64,000 bases of DNA from Stenogyne calaminthoides (taxonomy: Eukaryota; Streptophyta; Magnoliopsida; Lamiales; Lamiaceae): positions 4,340,001 through 4,404,000 of the forward strand of contig JBBCBC010000012.1 in NCBI GenBank assembly GCA_037126765.1, in the 5' to 3' direction. Position 1 is the first letter of the stretch. Every line of letters begins with the position of its first letter. The notes beneath the pieces were generated by a model. It was not told the DNA's origin, made no database searches, and saw only the letters and a list, made by a program, of their open reading frames with translations. The position numbers and the translations under genes are program-made. Below are positions 11,312 to 21,654 of the stretch, piece by piece.

Positions 11312-11961
11312 TTAAAGTGAGAGCCGTAAATCTAAATCAACCATTCTCTTTTTACCACGGTCGCCAAACCAATCTAGTTGAGAAGCAATTGTGCTATATG
11401 TAAACTCAAAGGCCTGGAGTTTCTCAATTAACTATTCTGGATCGGAATCTATTATGAGGAGTTGACGTATCGGCTCTGCCATGAAACCTTGTTGTACTGC
11501 ATGATCTAAAAAAGTTAGTAACCCATCAAAAAACCATTAATGTTCAAAATTCCAAAAGGCTTTGAATGAATAGTTAATGATAACCAAGAAGCAATATGAA
11601 AAATATCTTCCAAGGTACTAAGTCCACCTGGAAGAGCTATGAATGCATCAGAATGTTCCAACACTTTTGGCAACCTTTCAAGTATAGATGAAACTTCTAT
11701 TTCCTGACCCATTGTATTACCAATAAATCTCTTAATAACACTGTGAACAATTCCTAGAATTTTAGACCCTCCAAGGGATGCCATGAAAGCAACATTACCT
11801 GTCAAACCAAGTGTACCACCTCCGTATACTAGGTTGATTTTTTTTTCGTGCTAGTACACTACCAAGTTTATTTGCTACAAGAGAAAATTCATTATTATGA
11901 CCAAGCTTAGACCCACCTAATACATATATGGAAGCTATTTTTCGAGAAGATGATGTTGCCA
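11312..11961 (-). pseudogene. LOG-like cytokinin riboside 5'-monophosphate phosphoribohydrolase, apparently intronless and broken
   Basis: Homologue of plant LOG enzymes, which release active cytokinin bases from their nucleotide precursors. On the minus strand it starts at ATG 11961 (MATSSSRKIASIYVLGGSK) and ends at a TAA at 11312, about the normal LOG length. Visible motifs are YGGG, DAFIALPGG and a C-terminal KKR...LSL tail. Lesions: one extra A in a run of nine (about 11838-11846) shifts the frame before NLVYGGG; a base is lost near 11518; and a TAG replaces a sense codon near 11440. The signature PGGxGTxxE reads PGGLSTLED, so Gly is Ser and the last Glu is Asp. Plant LOG genes normally have several introns; here coding sequence is continuous, suggesting an RNA-derived copy. 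It lies inside the Athila element, in its sense orientation. Confidence 0.85.
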
Positions 11962-12019
11962 TATTCAGACTTTTCTAAAAAAAATGATATGAGTTGTGAA
12001 AAACCAAATGACATATTAT

Positions 12020-12804
12020 ATAAGAAAAGGAAAAAACGTACATGATACGACTCTAAATGCACTGTTTAAGAAATAAAAGTCAAACTTAGTTTCAGAAGTA
12101 GAGGTCCCACTTGGGGACAGTAGTTGTGATTGTGGCTCACATCTTCCTTTGGTTTTACGTCCAGAAACGGTTTAAACTCCTTCTATGAGTTGAGGATATG
12201 CTTCCCATCCAATTTTCTTAAAAATTGGCAAACATGGTCTTTTAACGTCAGATTCCCGAGACTACGTGTACAATCTTTTTTTGAATTCATTCCATAAATC
12301 GATAATCGTTAGTTTCACTAATCCACAAGAATGCGTCTCAAGAGTCAATCGAATATCATCCAAAGACTCCTTACTCAGCCCATTCTTAATGAAATCTATC
12401 TTATCATATCGATTTTTGGATGCATATCCTATATTCCTACAACGAGTGTCACACGTCCATCTAGCACATTTATTGCAAACATCCATTCTTTTAGCTCTTC
12501 GTTTTTTAGAATAAGAACTTCTACCTAAACCAGTTAATCGTGGGACAATTGAATCAGGAAATTCACCCCCAAACCTAACTTTTACTTCGATCAACCAACG
12601 TAAATCAACTGGGAGTTCCTTAATCATTAGTAACCTTAATCTCTCACATCTAGCATGGTATATTTTAATCACATCATTTTTCACGAAATAAGGAAAATGT
12701 TTACTCAAAGAATCAATCGCCTTGTTGTTAGGCGTGATGTTAATTTTGTGGCTCATGTCTTTGCTCTGGTTTCTCGTGATTTTGATAGTCCTAATAATTA
12801 GCAT
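12020..12804 (-). pseudogene. Basic Cys-rich ORF, unknown, possibly nucleic-acid binding
   Basis: Open for 180 codons from ATG 12804 to a TAG at 12262; the same frame continues coding-like (SDVKRPCLPIFKKIGWEAYP) to about 12020 with one more stop, so the original product was longer. Residues 99-107 are strongly basic (SKKRRAKRM) and are followed by Cys 110, 113, 118 and 122 in a C-x2-C-x4-C-x3-C arrangement, a plausible zinc site. No signal peptide or membrane segment is seen. A basic patch running into a Cys cluster, then DFIKNG, is reminiscent of the small nucleic-acid-binding proteins of plant carlaviruses (Pfam Viral_NABP); this is a guess by eye. It lies between integrase and the LOG-like copy, all on the same strand. 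Confidence 0.5.
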
Positions 12805-12901
12805 GAACCGCCTTCTTTAGTGGTTGGTCTTCCTGTTACGACCTATATGTGCCAATAATACTGTCAAATTGAAAGTTCTATGCAAAAATGAAAGCTAAGA
12901 T

Positions 12902-12907
12902 TTTATT
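12902..12907 (-). terminator. Candidate poly(A) signal
   Basis: AATAAA on the minus strand, about 22 bases past the stop of the 52-codon ORF, in a U/A-rich 3' context. Consistent with a short transcript ending before the Cys-rich ORF. Confidence 0.45.
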
Positions 12908-12928
12908 CAAATTTCAATACATTACATA

Positions 12929-13087
12929 TCAATCACAAAAAGGCCACTCCCCAAGCAAAAATAAAAATAGTGGAACGAGTGCCATGATAAATACAGAAAA
13001 TGCACCCAATTCTTCATCCACATTGTAGTTAATAATGTACATGACCATGCAAACAAGAGTGATGATAGAAAGAAAGAGCACACTCAT
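12929..13087 (-). CDS. Small two-helix membrane protein, 52 aa
   Basis: ATG at 13087, TGA at 12929. The product has two hydrophobic helices, residues about 3-20 (VLFLSIITLVCMVMYII) and about 31-46 (SVFIMALVPLFLFLL), joined by an acidic loop NVDEELG. There is no charged N-terminus or cleavage site, so it would be a hairpin in a membrane. A TATA box lies 59 bases upstream of the ATG and a poly(A) signal just downstream, so it has the layout of a compact independent gene inside the retrotransposon. I do not recognise the protein. Athila env-like proteins also carry hydrophobic segments, but are far longer; a remnant of one is the main alternative. Confidence 0.5.
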   Translation of the reverse strand: MSVLFLSIITLVCMVMYIINYNVDEELGAFSVFIMALVPLFLFLLGEWPFCD

Positions 13088-13145
13088 TTATGTTGAGTTG
13101 ATAATAATTTAAAGAGGGATGTTTAGAGATAGGTATAAAATGAGG

Positions 13146-13153
13146 TATTTATA
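13146..13153 (-). promoter_or_regulatory. TATA box inside the Athila element
   Basis: Minus-strand CTCTATAAATACC, a near-ideal plant TATA box. Expected start of transcription is about 13115-13120, leaving a leader of about 30 bases to the ATG at 13087. It would drive the small membrane ORF and perhaps the Cys-rich and LOG-like ORFs beyond it. Confidence 0.5.
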
Positions 13154-13322
13154 GAGTAAAATATGGTCTCGTTTATGACCGTTAAAATGCGGTGGAAAAG
13201 CATTCCATTTTTATTTTATTTTTTAAAATTATGTACAACTCAGTTTTTGTGGGCAACTGAAATGCCGACTCGAAAGTCACGGAGTACCGAATCCGCCATT
13301 TATACCGGGAAAAACAACAACA

Positions 13323-14264
13323 TTAAACATATACAGGGTTAGTTAAAGATGATGACTCAATCTCTTTTGTAAAACTTCCAAGATATGCTTTTAAACGTTG
13401 TCCATTAACTTTAAAGATATCACCCGTTGTAGGATTTTCAATTTCAATTGCTCCATTCGAAAAAACAGTTCTAACAACAAAAGGACCTGACCATTTTGAA
13501 CGCAGTTTTCCAGGAAACAAATGTAGTCTAGAATTATACAGAAGAACCTTTTGCCCAGTTTCAAAAGTTTTTCTGACAATGTGTTTGTCATGAAATACTT
13601 TCATTTTCTCTTTGTACATTCTAGAGTTTTCATATGCTTCGTTCCTGATTTCTTCCAGTTCATTTAACTGAAGTTTTCTTAAAGAATTGGCTTTTTCTAA
13701 ATTAAAATTGAATGTTTTGATAGCCCAAAAAGCCTTATGTTCTATTTCAACAGGTAAATGACATGGTTTTCCATAGACAAGTCGGTAAGGAGACATACCA
13801 AGGATTATTTTGAATGTTGTGCGATAAGCCCACAATGCATCTATTAACCTGAGTGACCAATCTTTTCGATTTAGGTTAACTGTTTTTTCCAAGATATATT
13901 TTATCTCCCTATTAGCAAGTTCAGCTTGTCCACTAGTATTTGGATGATATGGGGTAGACACTTTGTGATGAATTCCATATTTTTTCATTAGGTTTTCAAA
14001 AGGTTTATTACAAAAGTGTGAACCCCCATCACTTATAATTGCATGAGGCATTCCAAATCTTGAAAAAATATTTTCCTTCAAAAATTTTAAAACAATTTTA
14101 TGATCGTTATTTTTACAAGGGATTGCCTCAATCCATTTTGAAACGTAGTCAACTCCAACCAAAATGTATTGATAACCAAAAGAAGGTGGATTAAAAGGAC
14201 CCATAAAATCAATTCCCCAACAGTCAAATATTTCAACAATTAGGATAGGATTTAATGGCATCAT
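13323..14264 (-). pseudogene. Athila integrase
   Basis: Integrase core with the D, D, E triad: Asp in GIDFMGPF, Asp in ISDGGSHF and Glu in GQAELANRE. After the core comes the C-terminal domain with LYNSRLHLFPGKLRSKW and VNGQRLKAYL, typical of Athila. The zinc-binding HHCC part lies upstream (to about 14420) but is separated by a TAG at 14361 where relatives have Gln (KILQC-like context), a C to T change. Otherwise the 313 codons are open. Confidence 0.88.
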
Positions 14265-14360
14265 GTTTCTACGAGTTACATCCCCTAATCTTTGACACCT
14301 ATCACAAGATTTGCAAAATTCATGTGTATCTTTGAAAAGTGTTGGCCAATAAAATTCACA

Positions 14361-15608
14361 CTACAAAATTTTAGCAGTTGTTTTTCTTGATGAAAAGTGC
14401 CCCCCACAAGCTTCTGAGTGAGAAAAGTTTATTATGCTTTGAATTTCATTATCTGGGACACATCTTCTTATTATTTGGTCAGGACAATATTTAAAAAGAT
14501 ATGGATCATCCCAAAAGAAATTTCTCACCTCTTTAAAAAATTTATTCTTATCTTGAGTATTCCAATGAATTGGAATCTGCCCTGTAGCAAGAAAATTAGC
14601 AATATCCGCAAACCATGGCCCGTTAGATACGGTGAACAATTGTTCATCGGGAAAATAATCATTTATGGGGCTTGTCTCGAAAGACTCATCACATGTAAGT
14701 CTGGATAAGTGATCAGCCACTACATTTTCTACTCTTTTTTTGTCTTTAATTATAATATCAAATTCTTGGAGTAAGAGTATCCACCTAATTAACCTTGACT
14801 TTGCATCTTTCTTTGCTAGTAAATATTTTAAAGCTGAATGATCAGTATACACAACAATAGTGGAACCAACAAGATAAGATCTAAATTTTTCCAATGCAAA
14901 TACTACGGCAAGTAATTCTTTTTTAGTGGTGGAATAGTTCATTTGAGCATTGTTAAGAGTTTTACTTGCATAATAGATAACATAAGGTTTCTTATCTTTT
15001 CTTTGTCCTAACACAGCTCCAACAGCATAATCACTAGCATCACACATAATTTCAAAAGGTAAAGTCCAGTCTGGAGGTTGCATAATAGGTGCAGAAGTGA
15101 TCATTTCTTTGAGTTTTACAAAAGCCTTTTCACAAGAATCAGACCATTCAAATACTGCATCTTTTAATAAAAGGTTGCATATAGGCCTAGAAATTGTACT
15201 AAAGTTTTTTATGAACCTTCTATAAAAGCATGCATGTCCTAAAAATGATCTAATATCTTTAACTGATTTTGGTGTTGATAAGTTGGCAATTAGATCAGTT
15301 TTGGACCTGTCTACTTCTATTTCTTTTGATGAAACAATGTGTCCTAATACAATTCCCTCAGTTACCATAAAATGACATTTTTCCCAATTAAGAACAAAAT
15401 TTTTCTCCTCACATCTAGTCAAGACTTTAGCTAAATTCATTAAACACTCATCAAAAGAGTTTCCAAAGACAGAGAAATCATCCATGAAAACTTCAAGAAA
15501 ACGTTCAACCATGTCACTAAAAATGCTTACCATACATCTTTGAAATGTTGCTAGGGCATTACATAATCCAAATGGCATCCTTCGATATGCAAGGTTCCAA
15601 AAGGACAT
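14361..15608 (-). pseudogene. Athila reverse transcriptase (C-terminal half) and RNase H
   Basis: Continues the reverse transcriptase with MPFGLCNALATFQ and the catalytic FMDDFSVFG box, then the connection (LGHACFYRRFIKNFS), then RNase H with CDASDYAVGAVL, KELLAVVFALEKF and YTDHSALKYL. It joins the upstream protease/RT frame by a one-base deletion in a T run near 15590 and ends at the TAG at 14361. Catalytic residues are all present. Confidence 0.9.
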
Positions 15609-16870
15609 GTAAATGTTGTTTTTTCTTGATCCTCTAACACAATTGCAATTTGATTATACCCTGAATATCCATCTAAGAAGCAATAAAACTCATGTCCAGC
15701 AATTCTTTCTAAGATTTGATCCATGAAAGGCAAGGGAAAATGATATTTTCTAGTCATTGAATTTAATTTTTTGTAGTCAATGCACACACGCCAACCAGTA
15801 ACAGTCCTAGTTGGAATCAATTCATTGTTATCATTTTTAACTACAGTTACTCCAGATTTCTTAGGTACAACTTGAGTAGGACTTACCCATTTACTATCAG
15901 AAATAGGATAAATAATGTCATTATCTAGTAGCTTAATGACTTCATTTCTTACCACTTCTTTCATATTAGGATTAAGCCTTCGTTGCATTTTCCTAGAGGG
16001 TTTAGCATTTTCCTCTAAATAAATGTTATGGGTACATATTAATGGGCTAATTCCTTTTATGTCAGATATAGTCCATCTTATTGCATGTTTGTGATCTTTT
16101 AGTACTTCTAACAATTTATGCTCTTGATCATGGTTCAATTTTGAGGATATTATTACCGGATATGTATCATTATCACCCAAATAGGCATACCTCAAATTTG
16201 ATGGTAATGGCTTCAATTCTAACATTGGTGGTTGAACACTTGATGGTATTGGAACCTTTTCAGATTTTGACAATTGTTCAAACTTAGGCCTCCATTCACT
16301 AACTTTTGAAACCTGTGAAGTTTCAAATATAGAAGCAAACTCTGCATTGTCCTCATTAACATAATCATTTATTATTAAATTTTCTAATGGATCAGAAAAC
16401 GAAGTCATGAAATGTTCAAGAGTGTATTTTTCAGTTACATCAATTTCATATACTTCATCATTATTTTGTGGTTGTTTAGAAATGTTAAAAACATTTAACT
16501 CCAATGTCATATTTCCAAAAGAAAGATTTAGAACTCCATTTCTACAATTTATTAAAGCATTAGAAGTTGCAAGAAATGGTCTTCCTAAAATGATTGGATG
16601 GTGAGATGTAGGATTTGAAACTGGGTATGTATCCAAAATAATAAAATCTACCGGGAAATAGAATTTATCAATTTGAACTAATACATCCTCTATTATACCT
16701 CTCGAAATTTTTACAGAACGGTCCGCCATTTGAAGTGTGACAGTCGTCTTCCTTAATTCTCCCAAGTCCAGTTGTTTATACAGAGAAAATGGTAAAATAT
16801 TAACACTCGCATCGAGATCAAGAAGTGCATGTTCTATTTTTTATTCCAACTTATACAAGATATAGTTGAA
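15551..16870 (-). pseudogene. Athila aspartic protease and reverse transcriptase (N-terminal half)
   Basis: The protease active site reads LLDLDASVN at about 16800-16825 (family consensus DLGAS, so Gly is Asp), followed by HPIILGRPFLAT. The reverse transcriptase starts with PSRKMQRRLNPNMKEVV and has WRVCIDYKKLN and FCFLDGYSGYNQ-like motifs. Upstream the frame is broken by a missing A in a poly(A) run near 16843. No ATG of its own: it is read as part of the gag-pol polyprotein. The changed protease residue suggests loss of function even apart from the frameshifts. Confidence 0.88.
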
Positions 16871-17167
16871 CAACCAGGATTCTTGTATTTTGGGGGAGTT
16901 TCCTGTTGAATGATTGAACTCACACTTTCTGTCAAAAATGCCTTATTTTGAACATTTAATTTCCTTTTCACAGTACACAAATCCTTCAAAAATTTGGCAT
17001 AAGATGGAATTTGCTTTATTTCAAAATCTCAAATATTTTAGGATTTTGGTTCAATTTCTTAATAGGATGTAATCTTTGAGGAAAAGGAGCAGGAGATCGT
17101 TTCTTACTATGATTTAAATTATCAACATTCTTACCTTCATTCTTATCTTCATCATTTGTAGTAGATC

Positions 17168-18488
17168 CTAATTCTGGCTTCCCGGGGAAATTTTCTTGTC
17201 AATTGTTTTTTCCACTCGTAGGGTGGTAATGGAATTGACATTTTCTCGATGATGTATCGATGAGATTTGACATTGACCAGCAATTTGTTGAGGTTGAGCA
17301 GGAAATTTTCCTTTCTCAGTTGTTCTCAAGGAATTTGTTAGTGTGGACAATGTAATCTTAATCTCATTGATGGCCTGTGAAGTTTGATTGTTGATTGTTG
17401 TTTGACTTTGCATAAAGGTTTGCAAGGTTTCCTCAAGGCTTTTCGTTAGTGACTTATTGTATGGGATGAAATTGGAGTTAGAGGTATTTTGTTTGGGCAA
17501 AGGTTGTGCATTACTGTCATTTTTCCAATTAACATTTGGGTGGTTCCTCCAATTAGAATTATATATTTCAGAAAAAGCAGATGGATATGGTTTTTTAAAG
17601 TTAGACATTGCATTTGCTTGTTCATAACACATCTATTTGAAGACAGGAATTTTTGGGCATTCTTTAGTTAAATGTCCATTAATAGCACATATATCACATA
17701 TATCATCGTTTTGCACAAACTTTACTTCTTTGGGTTTCTTTAATTGCATATTTTCAACTTGTCTAGCTAAACTAGCAACTTTAGCACTTAGATCATCTTC
17801 TTGATTCAAAATGATATTTTCCTTTATTAGCATTCTCAAGATTAGATCTAATTGAAGCTTCATAAGTATTTTCATTATATCAAGATTGAGTTTTTTCAAC
17901 CAAATGGTCTAAATATTCAAGTGCATCTTCCGGATTTTTATCCAAAAATTCCCCATTACACATCATTTCCACAAACTGTTTTGTTTCAGAATTTAAGCCT
18001 TCATAAAAGAAACTTACAGTTCTCCAATTCTCAAAACCATGGTGAGGGCAAGAATTTAACAAATCCTTAAAACGTTCCCAACATTGAAAATATTGTTCAT
18101 TAAGCTTTTGAGAAAAGTTTTTGATATGCTTCTTTAAAGCATTTGTTTTATGAATTGGAAAGAATTTTTTCAAGAATTCAGTTTGAATTTGTTGCCACGA
18201 TATAATTGAACCAGGTTTTAGAGAATTAAGCCATGTTTTTGCTTTATCTTTAAGAGAGAAAGGAAATAATTTTAGCTTAATCGATTCTTGAGTACATAAT
18301 GGTTCACTAAACGTTGCACAAATTTCTTCAAATTCTCTTAAATGCAAATAAGGGTTTTCAGATTCAAAACCGTGAAAATTAGGAAGCAATTGAATCATAT
18401 CAGGTTTGAATTTGAAATTGTTTGCATTTTGTGGGTATACAATATATGATGGGATGGAATTGCGTTGAGGTTCTAAGAGATCTCGCAT
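17168..18488 (-). pseudogene. Athila gag with CCHC zinc knuckle
   Basis: 18488-17880 encodes the Retrotrans_gag domain (LKLFPFSLKDKAKTWLNSL, FLKKFFP, CWERFKDLL). The next frame, 17899-17633, has a zinc knuckle CDICAINGHLTKEC (C-x2-C-x4-H-x4-C), and 17632-17168 is Asn/Gln/Ser-rich linker. Small indels separate the three frames. The leader between the primer site and 18488 is about 290 bases. It forms the virus-like particle and binds element RNA. Confidence 0.88.
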
Positions 18489-18781
18489 GGTCCGAGCTTG
18501 TAAATTTTCATTAATATGTCTTCAATTTCTTCATCCACACTTTCATTTTCACCCATGTTTGAAGCAATACTACTTAAATTAACTATATGATTTCTTATTA
18601 AACGACCACTTATTCTATCACGAGTCCAATTATGCATAAATTAAAAATAACAAAGTAAAGTTTAGTAACAATTACGCATACGACTAATAAAAATAATAAA
18701 GTAAAGAGATAAAGAAAAAGAAAAATTACCCACTTGTGAGGCAAAGCCTCATGAAGGAGGAATCGTTCTCCGCAAAACCTC

Positions 18782-18797
18782 CCAGGCAACGGCGCCA
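18782..18797 (-). other. Primer-binding site, tRNA-Asp
   Basis: Minus-strand TGGCGCCGTTGCCTGGG, a few bases inside the 5' LTR. Matches the 3' end of tRNA-Asp, the primer typical of Athila elements. Confidence 0.85.
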
Positions 18798-18803
18798 AAA
18801 ACT

Positions 18804-19675
18804 TGATAACTCTTGAAGTTGTACACCCAAGTGTAGGTTTGTCTCAAGTAATAAAATTTCTCGGAAGTCCGAGTGTCGAACCACAGGGAGGTTTGGAAGA
18901 AAATATGTCAACTAGTAGGTAATATTTCAAGGGTTTATATAATGTTCAAAATACTAGAGCTTTGGGATTCCACTTTAAGTAAAACACTAGAGTTATTCTT
19001 GGCTATCTTTTATAACTCAATTGAAATCTAACAATCAAGTGATTTCAATCGGAAGATAAAACGTTAAGCACTTAGAGAATTATGAAGATTTCCTTTTAGT
19101 TAACTTAATGAGTTTATGAAATCAATTATTGATATGTAAGGCTAAGCATTCATTGTGCCAATATGTCTACAACAAATCAAAGTCTCAACATAACAAAACC
19201 TTTAACATAATTCATTAAATAACTAAAAAGATTATACCTTTGAAGATCTTTATTGACAAGCCAAGAACATTACTAGTATTTTCCTAAAGCTTCATCCCTA
19301 GCTCTAGCAAAACACTTAGCTACTCATACTAATACAAACACAACTCATTTTATTTGAGAGAAATACTAGACTAATGATAGATATATTACAAGAATTGGAT
19401 GAATTGGATTAGTATAGCTCAAGATATTGTCCAAATACGAAAATGTGTTTTGGATCAAAACTCATTCAAAATCTGGACAACAATGTAGTCTCGACTTTTT
19501 GAGCATAATTGGACCCCAAACTTGCAAGATTTAACTAATATGAAAACTTATAGCTTTAGTACATTGTCTTAGGTGTCCAACAACATCAATATCCTATAAT
19601 TTGGATAAGTATAACTCAAGTTATGACCTCAACAATCAAATAATACATCTACTAGCTATGTTACATTATACTTAT
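18804..19675 (-). repeat. 5' LTR of the Athila element, part 1
   Basis: First 872 bases as written on the plus strand, interrupted at 19675/19676 by the Copia element. Carries the segment of about 180 bases missing from the other LTR. Confidence 0.9.
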
Positions 19676-21550
19676 TGTTGGGAGATGAATTTTAATAAAG
19701 ATTTATGATTTTGATTAGATCCCAAAACCCCTGAGTATGACATGTTCAGAATGATCTTGATAAGTTGAGTCAGGATTCAGTTTTTAGAATATTAAGGATG
19801 TTATATCGCGTAATGTATAGTCGCCAGATATAGTTCGTGATAATTATCAAGACTCTCATATCGAGAATCAAGACTCAATGAGAAGACTCAAAGACATCAC
19901 CAAGATAAACTACAAAGATTCAAGACCACAAGACTCGTAAGACTCAAGACAAAAGATCAAGACCGAGAAACTAAAGATCAAGAATACCAAGGCACAAGAA
20001 TTTCAAGAATCAAATGAAAATGAATGCTCATTATGAACCAATGTTCCGAGGCAATCAATATATCTATCCGGAGGATGCAATATCGAGAAGATCGCGATTC
20101 CTTAGAAAGTTAGATATCCGCCAAGACATTCAAATGCATAAAAAAGGAACTAAGTCAAGTGTTGTTAAGGTTATATCAAACTCGTAGTTTGTAACCAAAA
20201 AGAGCCGCTGAAGGTGTCTACCTTTAACAGACAAAAGTCAAAAAGAGAAAGACAACATCGTACCATACCGACAATCGAAAGTGACAGTCTCTCGAAAAAA
20301 AGATGTCGATGTACAAAAGTTCCGCATAAAAAGTGAAGACCCGGCTACATGGAAGGCTATTGCCTAGAAAGTGTTAGGGAGTTTCAAACCCTAAATTTAG
20401 TCGTTTCACACACCACAAGAGGGAACTCACGGTTGCAACGGATAGTTTTCAAGAGTGACCTTGGTGTATGCCTATAAATCCGGGTGACCCTCTACATTGT
20501 AAGGTTACGGAAATTTATACGCAACTTAAGAGCTCAAGCTTATTCTTGTAAAAAGTTAAAAGCACTCGAAAAACTTAGAATTTCCCAAGTGCTTCAATAT
20601 TGAAGAAGAGAGCTCACTATACTAAGCCTAGCTTGATAAGAATTATCCAAAAGCTTAGTCGAGATATCCTAACCCTTTGCATTGTGCTTCATTGTAAAGG
20701 ATATCTCATCCTAGTTGAAACCAACCAAGAAACCCCAAACCCTTGTGAAGGTAGTTGGAGTGTGTTTGTTGGTGAGAAGTGTTGTAAAGAGTTAGTAAAC
20801 CACGCGAGTAGTCGAAAACTCTAGAGGAGAAGTTAGTAAGCTTGGGTAGTCCTTTTGTGTGTGATTGAGTAAGTAAACTACTGAGGTAGTCGTAAAGCTC
20901 AAGGTCGGGTTGAGTAAGTAAACTACGGAGTAGTCGTAAAACTCGTAAAGATGAGTAAGTAAACTACGAGGTAGTCGAAAAGCTCATAAGTTAATAGTGA
21001 ATTTCTCCTCAAGAGTCGGAGAGAGTGGAAGGAGCTTGAGTCTCCGAACCACTATAATTGTTGTGTTCTTTATTGCTTTCCTTATCATCCGTCTGCATTG
21101 ACTTGTTTTTGAAAGCATACTTTTCAATCGATATTCATTTGGAATCAATCCAATCTTGCATAAGTGAATCAATAATCACTATTTTTCATAAAGGGAAGGT
21201 TTTTCCAAAGCTTAAAACGAGTATAAACTAAGGGCCAAACCATTTCAAGAAACCGAGTAGCTAGAAACAGATAGTTACCAAACCGAACGTATTTTCCGAG
21301 GGTTCAAGAAGTTAGTTATCATCCAAGCAACTCGTTCTCTCGACACTCGTGACTCGGTTGGGATTATCTCGGTTTTCATTTTCACTTGTCTCAAAGAGAC
21401 TTTGACTCAGAGCGATTTGTGCTTCTCGTAACCTTCTTCGTGATTATCTCACCTAAAATTTTCGAGAAGAAAAAAAAGTTTTAAAAAACACCAACACGTG
21501 TATTCCCCCCATACATGTTAAGACTCGTTTCGCACCCGTTTTCAACTTGA
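19676..21550 (+). repeat. 5' LTR of the Copia element
   Basis: Start is exact; the end is placed at about 21550 from similarity to the right LTR terminus and is uncertain by about 20 bases. Contains three to four tandem copies (about 20780-20985) of a unit with GTAAGTAAACTACG and GTAGTCG, and a TATA-like GAACCACTATAAT at about 21046. No clean primer-binding site follows, so that junction is degraded. Confidence 0.75.
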
Positions 21551-21654
21551 CCACCATTGTTTGACCAAAGTTTTACTTTCAAAAATACTTGTGGTCTATC
21601 TTAACCGGTCTTATTTGTCAAACCTTTTATTTTTTTTCAAGAGATCGTGAAAAA

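Noticed and set aside
12262..13087. Integrated plant RNA virus
   Set aside because: Only a weak motif resemblance in one ORF; no replicase or coat gene, and the sequence sits cleanly inside an LTR retrotransposon.
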